A DNA stretch of 64,000 bases, taken from the NCBI RefSeq assembly GCF_014193585.1, contig NZ_BLXY01000006.1, positions 124,001-188,000 on the forward strand, in the 5' to 3' direction. Below the pieces are notes generated by a model. It did no database searches and had not been told where the DNA came from. It saw only the letters and a list, made by a program, of their open reading frames with translations. Positions within the stretch are counted from its first letter, which is position 1. Every line of letters begins with the position of its first letter. A program made the translations under genes and the position numbers. This DNA comes from Geomonas paludis (GTDB taxonomy: Bacteria; Desulfobacterota; Desulfuromonadia; Geobacterales; Geobacteraceae). Positions 28,353-38,977 of the stretch are shown piece by piece.

Positions 28353-30484
28353 AACAGGAATTCAAGGCAAGCATCAACCGGGCTTTGAACGACGCCAACC
28401 TCACCGGCGCGTTGGGCAAGTTTTCCGAAGCCTACAAGGTGAACCGCACCAAGGCGTACGAGGGGATCGATTTCGAGGAACTGCGCGGCCGTATCGCGGA
28501 GGCCAAGTCGGCGGCGGCCTGTCACCTGGACGAGGTGGCGGAGACCTTCCGGAAGAACGCCGAGGCACTGGGCGCCAAGGTGTTCCGCACCCGCGACCCT
28601 GAAGAGGTGAAACAGTACATCCTCAAGGTGGCGCGCGAAAACGGCGTCAAGAACGTGGTCAAGTCGAAGTCCATGGCCACCGAGGAGATTCACCTTAACC
28701 AGGCGCTGCTGCAGGACGGGATCTCGGTGGCGGAGACCGATCTCGGGGAATGGATCATCCAGCTCGCCGGCCAGACCCCGTCCCACATGGTGATGCCCGC
28801 CATCCACATGACCAAGGAAGAGGTCGCCGACATCTTCAGCAAGGAAGTGAACGAGCGGCTGGACACCGACATCCCGCGCCTGGTCAAGGTGGCCAGAAAC
28901 GAGCTGCGCCCGAAGTTCCTGGAAGCCGACATGGGCATCTCCGGCGGCAATATCGCCGTCGCCGAGACCGGCTCCATTGTACTGGTGACCAACGAGGGGA
29001 ACGCGCGCCTTGTGACCACCCTGCCCCGCATCCACGTGGCGCTGATCGGCGTCGAGAAACTGGTCGAGAAGTTCGAGACGGTGGTGCCCATCCTCGACGC
29101 GCTTCCCAGGAGCGCCACGGCGCAGCTTCTCACCAGCTACGTCTCCATCATCACGGGCCCTACCCGAAACGACGACGGCTCGGAGAAGGAGTTGCACATC
29201 ATCCTGATGGACAACCAGCGCACCGAGATGGCCAAGGATCCCAAGTTCAAGCAGGCCCTGCAGTGCATCCGCTGCGGCTCCTGCCTGAACGTCTGTCCCA
29301 TCTTTCGGCTGGTGGGGGGACACGTCTTCGGCAAGGTCTACACCGGCGGCATCGGCACCATCCTCACCGCCTGGTTCGACGAACTGAAAAAATCCGAGGA
29401 GATCCAGGGGCTGTGCATCCAGTGCGGCAACTGCACCCAGGTCTGCCCGGGCAAGCTGGACATCCCCGAGATGATCATGGAGATCCGGCGCAGGCTGGTG
29501 CTGGAAAAGGGGCAGCCCCTGGTGCAGAAGGCGATCTTCAGCGTGGTCAACAACAGGAAACTCTTCCACGGCATGCTGCGGGCCGCCTCGGTCGCAGGGA
29601 AACCTTTCACCTCCGGAAAGTTCATCCGCCACCTGCCGCTGTTCCTTTCCGAGCTGACCGACGGGCGCAGCCTCCCGGCCATCGCCGAAAAACCCTTCCG
29701 CGACCTCTACGCCGGGATCGAGCAGCCCAAGGGGAAGGAGAAGGCGGTCTTCTACGCCGGCTGCCTGATCGACTTCGCCTACCCGGAAACGGGCGTGGCG
29801 CTGGTGAAACTGCTCAACAAGGCCGGGATCGAGGTGATCTTCCCCGAGGAGCAGACCTGCTGCGGCGCACCCGCACTCTACAGCGGCGCCTACGAGGTAG
29901 CGGCACAAAACGCCGCAGACAACATCACGGCACTCCTCGAGCAGGATGCCCAGTACGTCGTTTCCGCCTGCCCCACCTGTACCGTCGCGCTCGCCCACGA
30001 CTTCGCCAAGACGCTCGAGGCGGTCGGGCGGACCGAGTGGCTGGACAAGGCGCGCCAGCTCGCCGAGAAGACCGTCGATCTCGCCACGCTGGTCAAGCGG
30101 CTGGTGGACCAGGGACGCCTGAGCTTCCAGGAAGGCGCCGACCTCGGCAAGATTACCTACCATGACTCCTGTCACCTGAAGCGGACGCTGAAGGTGTCGG
30201 AACAGCCGCGCGAACTGCTCCAGCAGGCGGGCTACCAGGTCGAAGAGATGTTCGAATGCGACATGTGCTGCGGCATGGGCGGCTCCTACTCGATGAAGCT
30301 GCCGGAGATCTCGGCGCCCATCCTGAAGAGGAAGCTGAAGAACATCAAGGATACGGGGGCGCCGCTGGTGGCGATGGACTGCCCGGGATGCGTGCTGCAG
30401 ATCAGCGGGGGCTTCGATCAGGACGGGGCGCCGGTGCGGGTGAAGCACACGGCGGAACTTTTGGCGGAACGGCTGAAAGATTGA
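28349..30484 (+). CDS. LutB-LutA fusion: LUD / 2[4Fe-4S] / CCG-domain lactate oxidation protein
   Basis: A 711-residue fusion of the LutB and LutA functions. Residues 1-290 are a LUD domain (KSKSMATEEIHLNQALL, EADMGISGGNIAVAETGSIV). Residues 305-375 hold two [4Fe-4S] motifs (CIRCGSCLNVCP and CIQCGNCTQVCPG). Residues 460-700 are two CCG domains (FYAGCLIDFAYPETG with TCCGAPALYSG; HDSCHLKRTL with CDMCCGMGGSY and MDCPGCVLQISGG). In B. subtilis LutA and LutB are separate proteins. The order of domains matches electron flow from substrate to quinone or ferredoxin. It overlaps lutC by four bases and is closed by a terminator. Confidence 0.93.
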   Translation: MKQEFKASINRALNDANLTGALGKFSEAYKVNRTKAYEGIDFEELRGRIAEAKSAAACHLDEVAETFRKNAEALGAKVFRTRDPEEVKQYILKVARENGVKNVVKSKSMATEEIHLNQALLQDGISVAETDLGEWIIQLAGQTPSHMVMPAIHMTKEEVADIFSKEVNERLDTDIPRLVKVARNELRPKFLEADMGISGGNIAVAETGSIVLVTNEGNARLVTTLPRIHVALIGVEKLVEKFETVVPILDALPRSATAQLLTSYVSIITGPTRNDDGSEKELHIILMDNQRTEMAKDPKFKQALQCIRCGSCLNVCPIFRLVGGHVFGKVYTGGIGTILTAWFDELKKSEEIQGLCIQCGNCTQVCPGKLDIPEMIMEIRRRLVLEKGQPLVQKAIFSVVNNRKLFHGMLRAASVAGKPFTSGKFIRHLPLFLSELTDGRSLPAIAEKPFRDLYAGIEQPKGKEKAVFYAGCLIDFAYPETGVALVKLLNKAGIEVIFPEEQTCCGAPALYSGAYEVAAQNAADNITALLEQDAQYVVSACPTCTVALAHDFAKTLEAVGRTEWLDKARQLAEKTVDLATLVKRLVDQGRLSFQEGADLGKITYHDSCHLKRTLKVSEQPRELLQQAGYQVEEMFECDMCCGMGGSYSMKLPEISAPILKRKLKNIKDTGAPLVAMDCPGCVLQISGGFDQDGAPVRVKHTAELLAERLKD

Positions 30485-30507
30485 GGTAAGGGCACAGCAG
30501 GAAAAGG

Positions 30508-30533
30508 AAAAGCCGCTCGGAAGAGCGGCTTTT
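30508..30533. terminator. Bidirectional intrinsic terminator after lutC-lutBA
   Basis: AAAAGCCGCTC, four-base loop and GAGCGGCTTTT, with T runs usable on both strands. It separates the lut transcript from the convergent small membrane protein gene. Confidence 0.9.
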
Positions 30534-30564
30534 CTCTTTGCAGCGGACTACTACCACATCCTTG

Positions 30565-30792
30565 TTACGCCTTCAGTTTGGCAGCCTCCGGCTTGGCGAA
30601 CAGCGCCTTCACCGCGCCGATGACGAGCATGGCTGCAGGAACCATCTGGCCCGCGACGATGACAGCGGCAAAGCCCATGAAAGCCCAGACAAGGATGCCA
30701 GGCTCATCCGCCTGCGCACCGTTAGCGGCAAAAGCCGACGTTGCCGATGCGACTGTTGCGATGATCGAGGTGATAGGTGCTTTCGCTCTCAT
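30565..30792 (-). CDS. Small exported single-pass membrane protein
   Basis: A 75-residue protein with AAAGGAGG ahead of its ATG at 30792. It has a signal peptide (SIIATVASATSAFAANGAQA), a short acidic linker and one hydrophobic helix (VWAFMGFAAVIVAGQMVPAA), ending in a lysine-rich tail. I do not recognise a named family, although small proteins of this layout recur in Geobacter genomes. Real-gene evidence is the strong ribosome binding site, the signal peptide and a shared terminator with the lut genes. The function is unknown. Confidence 0.75.
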   Translation of the reverse strand: MRAKAPITSIIATVASATSAFAANGAQADEPGILVWAFMGFAAVIVAGQMVPAAMLVIGAVKALFAKPEAAKLKA

Positions 30793-31204
30793 GACATCCT
30801 CCTTTTAGGATCGGTTGTTAGCCTGCTGGTTTCATGAAGAGCATCATCCGTGCCAGACGCGGAGCCGGCGCCCACCACGATCCAAGCCGCTGAAATCACA
30901 ACATTTTACAGAATCGCTGCAGCTATGGCGCAATCAAGGGACGGCGCCGATAGTATGTTTTTTTCATACACCTGAGCGCCGCACTTCCTGCCCAGCCCCC
31001 TGCCCTCTCAGGCAACCCACTGAAAAGACAAGGGTTATCTCCCATCGCAGAGGTGTATAACCGCCACATGCGGCCACTGTTCAAATGGGGACTGGCTCCG
31101 CCAGGTGCCTGTCCCCTTGGTGCTTATGGAAGACGGCTGAAGCAGAAAGGAGCGTTCCGCTAGAGGGACAGGCACCTGACGGAGCCTGTCCCTTCTGACG
31201 CGGT
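30793..31204. repeat. 412-base gap with a pair of 30-bp palindromic repeats
   Basis: Holds two oppositely oriented copies of the GGGGACTGGCTCCGCCAGGT type element, at 31087-31116 and 31164-31193. The rest (30793-31080) shows no gene; a run of T near 30958-30965 has no stem before it. Confidence 0.75.
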
Positions 31205-31813
31205 CTACTTGGCCTTGGTCATCTCCACCTCGATGTTGATCTTCACCTCGTCGCCGACCGCTACTCCTCCTGCTTCCATCATCTTGTTCCAGATCAGCCC
31301 GTAGTCCTTCCTGTTGATGGTGGTGCTGGCCGACGCGCCGCGCCGCAGGGTGCCCATCGGGTCCTTGATCTCGGGCGAAAGGCCTTCCACGTCGAGTACC
31401 ACCGGCCTGGTCACACCGTGCAGGGTGAGATTGCCCATCAGCTTGAAGTTCCCGCCGCTCCCCTTGGTTACCCCGGTGGACACGAAGGTCATGGTGGGGT
31501 ACTTGGCGACATCCAGGAAGTCGGGACTTTTCAGGTGAGCGTCGCGCTTGGCGACTCCGGTATCGATCGAGGTGGTATCGATGGTCGCGGTGACCGAAGA
31601 CCTGCTGAGGTCGCTGTCATCGATGTTGACCACGCCGGAGACCTTGCCGAACACCCCCTTGACGTTGGAGACCATCAAGTGGCGCACCTTGAATCCTATG
31701 CTGCTGTGGTCGGAGTCTATGTTCCAGGTGGCAGCAGAAGCAAGCACAGGTGCTGCAAAAAGAAATGCTGCCGTTACCAAACCGGCAACCCGGGCCGCTG
31801 TCAATCTGATCAT
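31205..31813 (-). CDS. YceI family periplasmic lipid-binding protein
   Basis: A 202-residue lipocalin-like beta-barrel protein of the YceI family, which binds amphiphilic or polyisoprenoid molecules in the periplasm. The start at 31813 has GGAGGAT upstream and gives a Sec signal peptide (LVTAAFLFAAPVLASAATW). Conserved parts: WNIDSDHSSIGFKVRHLMVS, KVSGVVNIDDSDLSRSSV, KSPDFLDVAKYPTMTF and INRKDYGLIWN. The physiological ligand is unknown. It stands alone. Confidence 0.93.
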   Translation of the reverse strand: MIRLTAARVAGLVTAAFLFAAPVLASAATWNIDSDHSSIGFKVRHLMVSNVKGVFGKVSGVVNIDDSDLSRSSVTATIDTTSIDTGVAKRDAHLKSPDFLDVAKYPTMTFVSTGVTKGSGGNFKLMGNLTLHGVTRPVVLDVEGLSPEIKDPMGTLRRGASASTTINRKDYGLIWNKMMEAGGVAVGDEVKINIEVEMTKAK

Positions 31814-32067
31814 GGTTATCCTCCTCTGTGTCACTTGGCCGAACCAAACGACGATATGAGTGTCGTGCAACACCCTAATAATACCATTAAGGTCCTGTTT
31901 GTCGACAATTAGAATAACGCTTGGCAGGGGGGAGCGCGGTGCAGCCACCGGGCTTCAACGGATGGAGAAGGTAGGAAAGACGTGTAGGAAAGTGTGATGC
32001 AGCCCTGTGGTCAGGCGGAATCGAGCCAGTGCACGCAAGGGCAGCTGCCCCCGATGGTAAACCCGGA

Positions 32068-32262
32068 TCAGGCGGTGGCGCCCCTGCGCTCAACGCCGAA
32101 ATATGGCTCGCGACACGGCGTGCGTACCGGGTCGACCCCGATGCGGACCCACCCCGACCTGCGCCTGAAGCTGGCGATGGCGCCGGACTGGATCAGTTGC
32201 TCCAGCATAAAGTCTTTGACGTAGTCGTACTTGTTGTCGTCGTAGCTCACCTGAATCAGCAT
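32068..32262 (-). CDS. Conserved small protein of Geobacter type (MLIQVSYDDNKYDYV)
   Basis: A 64-residue protein. GGAGGG at five bases before the ATG at 32262 fixes the start. The sequence runs MLIQVSYDDNKYDYVKDFM, then a helix, then FRRRSGWVRIGVDPVR, an alpha/beta pattern that I recognise as a small conserved protein of Geobacter genomes with no assigned function. The C-terminal ten residues are Arg/Gly-rich and variable. It has no operon partner. Confidence 0.7.
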   Translation of the reverse strand: MLIQVSYDDNKYDYVKDFMLEQLIQSGAIASFRRRSGWVRIGVDPVRTPCREPYFGVERRGATA

Positions 32263-32426
32263 TACGCCCTCCATGGCTAGAGATGCGCCCGGCAATCTCT
32301 ATCGAAACGATGCCCCTACCTGTTGCTGCCGGACACAAACTTTAGCACAAGTTAGTAAAAAAGTCTAAACTTCAACTATGAGAATTCCCGGCCCGTGCGA
32401 GACAGGCGGGCCTCCCCTGAAACAGT

Positions 32427-32456
32427 AACAGGGGAAAACCAAATGGCTTTCCCCTG
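32427..32456 (-). promoter_or_regulatory. Perfect 10-bp hairpin downstream of speA
   Basis: ACAGGGGAAA, a ten-base loop and TTTCCCCTGT, 44 bases past the speA stop. There is no T tract after the stem on the minus strand, so it may end or protect the polyamine transcript but is not a textbook terminator. Confidence 0.5.
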
Positions 32457-32500
32457 TACAGTATCGACAGCAAAAAATGGAACTTTAAAAAAAGTTGAAA

Positions 32501-34408
<1,908 letters not shown>

Positions 34409-34450
34409 GTTCAGTTCACCATGTTCAGCAAAGTGGGATGTTGACAGTCA

Positions 34451-35605
34451 TCACGACAGACGGTTCTTGAAATCTTCATAGCCGAAGCTGCGCACCACGC
34501 GCAATTCCCCGGTCTGCGGCTCGTAGGTACAGATGTGCGGCAGTTGGATGCCGTTGAACGTGGTCGTTTTGACCATGGTGTAGTGCGACATGTCCAGGAA
34601 AGCGAGCTTCTCGCCCGGCACCAGCTCGTGGTCGAAGGACCAGTCGCCGATGACGTCGCCGGCAAGGCACGACGGGCCGCCCAGGCGGTAGTCGTGCGCC
34701 TTCTCCCCCGGCAGGTACCCGTTCTGGATCTCGGGACGGTAGGGCATCTCCAGGATGTCGGGCATGTGGCAGGTGGCCGAGACGTCCAGGATGGCGATGT
34801 CCGCCTCGTTGTGCACCACGTCGAGCACCTCGGAGACCAGGATGCCGGTGCCGATGGCGATGGCCTCGCCCGGCTCCAGGTAGACCTCGAGGTCGTACTT
34901 CTCGCGGTAGTAGCGCACCAGCTCCACCAGGGCGTCGATGTCGTACCCCTCGCGGGTGATGTGGTGCCCGCCCCCCAGGTTCAGCCACTTCATCTGCGGC
35001 AGGAACTCACCGAAGTTCTCCTCGAAAACCTTGGAGGTCCGCTCCAGGGGATCGAAGAGCTGCTCGCACAGGGTGTGGAAATGCAGCCCTTCCACGCCGG
35101 CGAGCGACCTGCCCTCGAACTCGGAGCGCAGGATGCCCAGGCGCGACTTGGGGGCCGCCGGGTCGTAGATCGGGGTGTGCCCCTCGGAGTGCCCGGGGTT
35201 GACCCGCAGACCTACGGAGACGCGGCCGGCGTACTGCTCCCACATGGGGCGGAAGCGCTCCAGCTGGTGGAACGAGTTGAATACCAGGTGGTTGGAGGTG
35301 GTGAGGAGCTCCGCCACGTCGCTTTCCTTGAAGGCGGCGGAGAAGCTGTGCACCTCGCGGCCGAATTCCTCGCGCCCCAGGCGCGCTTCCCACGGCGAGC
35401 TGGCGCAGATGCCGTGCAGCGTCTGGGAAATGATCGGGAAGACGCTCCACATCGAAAACGCCTTCAGCGCCAAAAGGATCTTGGCGCCGCTGCGCTTTTG
35501 CACCTCGTCGAGTATGGCCAGGTTATGGCGCAGCCGCCCCAGGTCGACCACGAAGGCCGGCGCGGGAGCAAGCTGCGTCATTTCTTCTACGTGCAGTCTG
35601 GTCAC
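34451..35605 (-). CDS. nspC: Carboxynorspermidine / carboxyspermidine decarboxylase
   Basis: A 384-residue PLP enzyme of the alanine-racemase-like fold that decarboxylates carboxyspermidine (or carboxynorspermidine) to the polyamine. Motifs: APAFVVDLGRLRHNL, ILLALKAFSMWSVFP with the PLP Lys, GLRVNPGHSEGHTPIYDP, LHFHTLCEQLFDPLE, WLNLGGGHHITREGYD and GPSCLAGDVIGDW. The GTG at 35605 abuts the stop of the preceding gene; an ATG eight codons later is an alternative start. It works with the saccharopine-dehydrogenase-like enzyme upstream. Confidence 0.94.
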   Translation of the reverse strand: MTRLHVEEMTQLAPAPAFVVDLGRLRHNLAILDEVQKRSGAKILLALKAFSMWSVFPIISQTLHGICASSPWEARLGREEFGREVHSFSAAFKESDVAELLTTSNHLVFNSFHQLERFRPMWEQYAGRVSVGLRVNPGHSEGHTPIYDPAAPKSRLGILRSEFEGRSLAGVEGLHFHTLCEQLFDPLERTSKVFEENFGEFLPQMKWLNLGGGHHITREGYDIDALVELVRYYREKYDLEVYLEPGEAIAIGTGILVSEVLDVVHNEADIAILDVSATCHMPDILEMPYRPEIQNGYLPGEKAHDYRLGGPSCLAGDVIGDWSFDHELVPGEKLAFLDMSHYTMVKTTTFNGIQLPHICTYEPQTGELRVVRSFGYEDFKNRLS

Positions 35606-36802
35606 TTACAGTTCCGCCCAGTCGCCACCGTCGACTACCACGGTGGGGAGGCCCATCGGGCCCAGTTTCTCGACAAACGGTTCCGGATCGAACTGCTCCA
35701 TGTTGAACACGCCCTCGCCGCGCCACTTGCCGGTCAGCATCATGACGGCGCCGACCACGGCGGGGACGCCGGTGGTGTAGCTGATGGCCTGGCTCTTCAC
35801 TTCGCGGTAGCACGCCTCGTGGTCGCAGATGTTGTAGATGTAGACCTGCTTGCGCTTGCCGTCCTTGATGCCGCGGGCGATGACGCCGATGCAGGTGCGC
35901 CCCTTGGTGAGCGGACCGAGGCTGCCCGGATCCGGAAGCACCGCTTTCAAAAACTGCAGCGGCACGATCTTCTGGCCGTTGAATTCGACCTCGTCGATGC
36001 GGGTCATGCCGACGTTCTGCAGCACTTCGAGGTGCTTCAGGTAGTTGTCGGAGAAGGTCATCCAGAACTGCGCCTTCTTGATGGTCGGGATGTGCTTAAC
36101 CAGCGACTCCATCTCCTCGTGGTACATGCGGTAGATGTTCATCGGGCCGATGCCGTCCGGGAAGTCGAAGACGCGCTTGGTGGCCAGCGGCGCGGTCTCG
36201 ACCCAGTCGCCGTTCTCCCAGTGACGGCAGGGAGCGGTCACCTCGCGGATGTTGATCTCCGGGTTGAAGTTGGTGGCGAAGGGCTGGCCGTGGTTGCCCG
36301 CGTTGGCGTCGATGATGTCGATCTCGTGCACCTCGTCCAGGTAGTTCTTGGCCGCCAGTGCGGTGTAGACGTTGGTGACACCCGGGTCGAATCCGGAGCC
36401 CAGCAGGGCCATGAGCCCCTTCTCCTTGAAGCGGTCCTGGTAGGCCCACTGCCAGCTGTATTCGAATTTTGCGGTGTCGAGGGGCTCGTAATTGGCGGTA
36501 TCCAGGTAGTCCACGCCGGTCGCCAGGCAGGCGTCCATGATGGTCAGGTCCTGGTAGGGCAGCGCCACGTTGATGACCAGCTTGGGCTGCTCGCGCTTGA
36601 TCAACTCGATCAGTTCCGGCACGTTGTCGGCGTCGACCTGGGCGGTGGCGACCGGGAACTCTATCTGCTCCGCGATGGCGCGGCACTTGGATTCGGTGCG
36701 GGAAGCGAGGGTAATGGCGGTGATCACGCCGGTTGCCTGGGCGCACTTGTGCGTAACGACCCCACCTACGCCACCTGCCCCGATAATCAGTACTTTGCTC
36801 AT
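35606..36802 (-). CDS. Carboxynorspermidine/carboxyspermidine synthase (saccharopine dehydrogenase family)
   Basis: A 398-residue NADPH enzyme that condenses putrescine or diaminopropane with aspartate beta-semialdehyde to form carboxyspermidine or carboxynorspermidine. The Rossmann start is VLIIGAGGVGGVVTHKCAQ. Other conserved parts are LPYQDLTIMDACLATGVDYL, GFDPGVTNVYTALA and IGVIARGIKDGKRKQVYIYN. Family members were first annotated as LYS1-like saccharopine dehydrogenases. The adjacent nspC and speA make the polyamine role clear. ATG at 36802 with GAGGAGA upstream. Confidence 0.93.
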   Translation of the reverse strand: MSKVLIIGAGGVGGVVTHKCAQATGVITAITLASRTESKCRAIAEQIEFPVATAQVDADNVPELIELIKREQPKLVINVALPYQDLTIMDACLATGVDYLDTANYEPLDTAKFEYSWQWAYQDRFKEKGLMALLGSGFDPGVTNVYTALAAKNYLDEVHEIDIIDANAGNHGQPFATNFNPEINIREVTAPCRHWENGDWVETAPLATKRVFDFPDGIGPMNIYRMYHEEMESLVKHIPTIKKAQFWMTFSDNYLKHLEVLQNVGMTRIDEVEFNGQKIVPLQFLKAVLPDPGSLGPLTKGRTCIGVIARGIKDGKRKQVYIYNICDHEACYREVKSQAISYTTGVPAVVGAVMMLTGKWRGEGVFNMEQFDPEPFVEKLGPMGLPTVVVDGGDWAEL

Positions 36803-36820
36803 TTCACTTACTCTCCTCTT

Positions 36821-37366
36821 TCAATAGTAAAACGTTGGGGGTGTCACAACCCAGAGCAGCTTTGCCGCGCTCTTTCCTACATTTTTCACAGCATGTTTGC
36901 GGTCCGAGGAGAAGTAGAAGCACTCCCCCTTGTCGACCGTATAGAGTTTGTCGTCCAGGCGTAACTGCACCTTGCCGGAGATGACGAAGCCGAACTCCTC
37001 GCCCTCGTGGATGGGCTGTTCGTCCATCTCGCCGCCGGGGTCGAGCGTCACCAGCACCGGGTCCATCTCGCGGTTCTGGGCCCCCGGCACCAGGAGCTCC
37101 ACCTTGACGTTGTCGCCATCGTCCGTCGCCTGCACCCGGGCGTCTTTTCCGAAGACGATGTCCTGGTCCACTTCCTCGCTGAAGAACTCCTGCATGCTGA
37201 TGCCGAGTACGTCCACGATGTCCTTCAGCGTCGCGATCGACGGCGACGTGGCATCGTTCTCCAGCTGCGATATGAAGCCCTTGGTCAGATCGGCGCGGCT
37301 GGCCAGCTCCTCTTGAGTCAGCGAATTGGCCATCCTGAGCCTCTTCAACCTCTCACCGATTTTCAA
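36821..37366 (-). CDS. XRE-cupin transcriptional regulator of the polyamine operon
   Basis: A 181-residue regulator with an N-terminal helix-turn-helix (RLRMANSLTQEELASRADLT, then KGFISQLENDATSPSIATL) and a C-terminal cupin (HEGEEFGFVISGKVQLRLDD, then KGECFYFSSDRKHAVKN). This layout is that of PuuR-like proteins, which sense polyamines. It starts with TTG at 37366, four bases after GGAGG. It is the first gene of the run regulator-synthase-nspC-speA (18-base gap), and two copies of a 17-bp motif lie just upstream of it, so autoregulation is likely. Confidence 0.88.
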   Translation of the reverse strand: MKIGERLKRLRMANSLTQEELASRADLTKGFISQLENDATSPSIATLKDIVDVLGISMQEFFSEEVDQDIVFGKDARVQATDDGDNVKVELLVPGAQNREMDPVLVTLDPGGEMDEQPIHEGEEFGFVISGKVQLRLDDKLYTVDKGECFYFSSDRKHAVKNVGKSAAKLLWVVTPPTFYY

Positions 37367-37377
37367 GTGTCCTCCCC

Positions 37378-37462
37378 GGTTTAGTAACAGTAAACCTTTT
37401 GTATTTTGGCAATGTATTGCGTTGCCGGAATTTTGTCAACAAAAAGTTTAGTAATGGTATAC
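37378..37462. promoter_or_regulatory. Two operator-like repeats upstream of the XRE-cupin regulator
   Basis: GGTTTAGTAACAGTAAACC at 37378-37396 is an inverted repeat (six-base arms). GTTTAGTAATGGTATAC at 37446-37462 repeats it in the same orientation, 67 bases apart. Both sit in the leader and promoter zone of the polyamine operon and are good candidates for the regulator's binding sites. Confidence 0.7.
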
Positions 37463-37795
37463 TTCCTGTTTAACATTTAATATTCATTAATTTTATCCTT
37501 GCGGCAACTACCCGATTCGACGTCGGTTTACACGATAAAGCGGGGAGATCTATTGTATACGGATGCGTCTATCACACATGGGATAGAACCGGAAAACCGC
37601 CAGCAGTACCAGCCGCCGAAGCAGCCTCAACGTATACCGGTCCATGCTAACTAGCTGTTGAGCCGTTATTTTTTTTGTGCTACTACTCGTTGACCGGCAC
37701 GCTCTTTCCTGTGCCGACGCACCAGGGGACTGGCTCCGCAGGTGCCTGTCCCCCTATCACAGGTCCCTTTTCACACTCCAGTCAGAGGAAACAGC
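37463..37795. other. Non-coding region before folD, with one 29-bp palindromic repeat
   Basis: Divergent region between the polyamine operon and folD. It holds the GGGGACTGGCTCCGCAGGTG element at 37725-37753, which would be transcribed in the folD leader if its promoter lies upstream. A GTATAC at 37554-37559 is isolated. No gene is seen. Confidence 0.6.
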
Positions 37796-38668
37796 ATGAA
37801 TCTTTTAGACGGCAAGAAGTGCGCTGACAGCCTGATCGCGGGGATCGCGAAGCAGGTCGCGCGCCACGTGGACGCGGGGCTCAGGAAACCGCACATGACG
37901 GTGATCCTGGTCGGCAACCACGCACCCAGCGAGTCCTACGTCAAATCGAAGATCACCACCTGCTCGCTCTCGGGCTTCGACAGCAACCTGATCCGCCTTG
38001 CCGAGTCGGTAACCGAGAAGGAGCTCCTCGCGCTCATCGCCGAGATCAACGAGGACAACTCCACCGACGGCGTCATCGTGCAGCTGCCGCTTCCCAAGCA
38101 GATCAACGCACAGCGGGTGATCAACGCCATCTCTCCGGACAAGGACATCGACGGCTTCCATCCCACCAACTTCGGTCGCATGGCCCTGGGGCAGAAGGCC
38201 TTCCGCCCCGCCACCGCCTACGGCATCTGCAAGCTGCTGCAGTTCTACCAGGTGCCGGTTGCCGGCAAACACTGCGTGGTCATCGGGCGCTCCAACATCG
38301 TGGGCAAGCCGATCTCCATCATGCTCTCCAACGACTTCGACATCGGCAACGCCACCGTCACCCTCACCCACATCGAGACCCCGCGCGAGCTGCTGCTCGA
38401 CGAGACCCGCCGCGCCGACATCGTCATCGTCGCTGTCGGCATCCCCGGCTTCGTCACCCCGGACATGGTCAAGGACGGCGTCACCCTGATCGACGTCGGC
38501 ATCAACCGACTTGAAAACGGAAAAATCGTCGGCGACGTCGCCTTCGATGCCGTCGCTCCCAAGTGCGAGTGGATCACCCCCGTCCCCGGCGGCGTCGGCC
38601 GCATGACCGTGGCGGCGCTGATGATCAACACGCTCGCCGCCTACCAGAACAACTTCGAACTCGCCTAA
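37796..38668 (+). CDS. folD: Methylenetetrahydrofolate dehydrogenase / cyclohydrolase
   Basis: A 290-residue bifunctional enzyme interconverting 5,10-methylene-THF and 10-formyl-THF. The start [16 protein letters not shown] at 37796 has AGAGGAA upstream; the frame is open earlier but only through a repeat. Motifs: [19 protein letters not shown] with the cyclohydrolase Lys, [45 protein letters not shown] and [15 protein letters not shown]. The length and motifs are normal for the family. Confidence 0.97.
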   Translation: MNLLDGKKCADSLIAGIAKQVARHVDAGLRKPHMTVILVGNHAPSESYVKSKITTCSLSGFDSNLIRLAESVTEKELLALIAEINEDNSTDGVIVQLPLPKQINAQRVINAISPDKDIDGFHPTNFGRMALGQKAFRPATAYGICKLLQFYQVPVAGKHCVVIGRSNIVGKPISIMLSNDFDIGNATVTLTHIETPRELLLDETRRADIVIVAVGIPGFVTPDMVKDGVTLIDVGINRLENGKIVGDVAFDAVAPKCEWITPVPGGVGRMTVAALMINTLAAYQNNFELA

Positions 38669-38684
38669 CGGAGAAGCAGAACCC

Positions 38685-38726
38685 GTTCAACGTTCAACGT
38701 TCAACGTTCAACGTTCAACGCTCAAC
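38685..38726. repeat. Six tandem copies of the heptamer GTTCAAC
   Basis: Perfect 7-bp repeats at 38685-38719 (five copies) plus a variant GCTCAAC at 38720-38726, starting 17 bases after the folD stop. Such short arrays are prone to slippage and make good strain markers. Confidence 0.95.
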
Positions 38727-38732
38727 TCCGTG

Positions 38733-38845
38733 TCCGCCCTCTGGGAGAGGGTGGCCGAAGGCCGGGTGAGGGCACTGCCAACTGCTGCAATGTCACTTCG
38801 TGGCGCTGCCCTCACCCCAACCCTCTCCCGGAGGGAGAGGGAGTT
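38733..38845. repeat. Inverted pair of CCCTCTCCC-type palindromes
   Basis: CCGCCCTCTGGGAGAGGGTG at 38733-38752, then a copy in the other orientation, CCCTCACCCCAACCCTCTCC, at 38810-38829, followed by CGGAGGGAGAGGGAG. Same dispersed family as the 3.5-kb array. Confidence 0.85.
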
Positions 38846-38866
38846 TTAAAGCAAGGTACACATAAG

Positions 38867-38901
38867 AAAAGGGTCCCGGCATTTCCGCCAGGACCCTTTT
38901 T
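38867..38901. terminator. Bidirectional intrinsic terminator between folD and dcuB
   Basis: AAAAGGGTCC pairs with GGACCCTTTT, with an inner GGC/GCC. T runs occur on both sides. It should serve the convergent folD and dcuB transcripts. Confidence 0.9.
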
Positions 38902-38977
38902 GTTGTAACAACACTAAGCCTTCTGTTTTTTATCCTGCCGTTATCCCTTTTATCCCCTTCATCCCTGTTAATCCGCC

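Noticed and set aside
30793-31080. Looked for a cyclic di-GMP (GEMM) riboswitch here and in the other long gaps
   Set aside because: No GEMM core was found in any gap; only the yybP-ykoY signature at 63636 is convincing.
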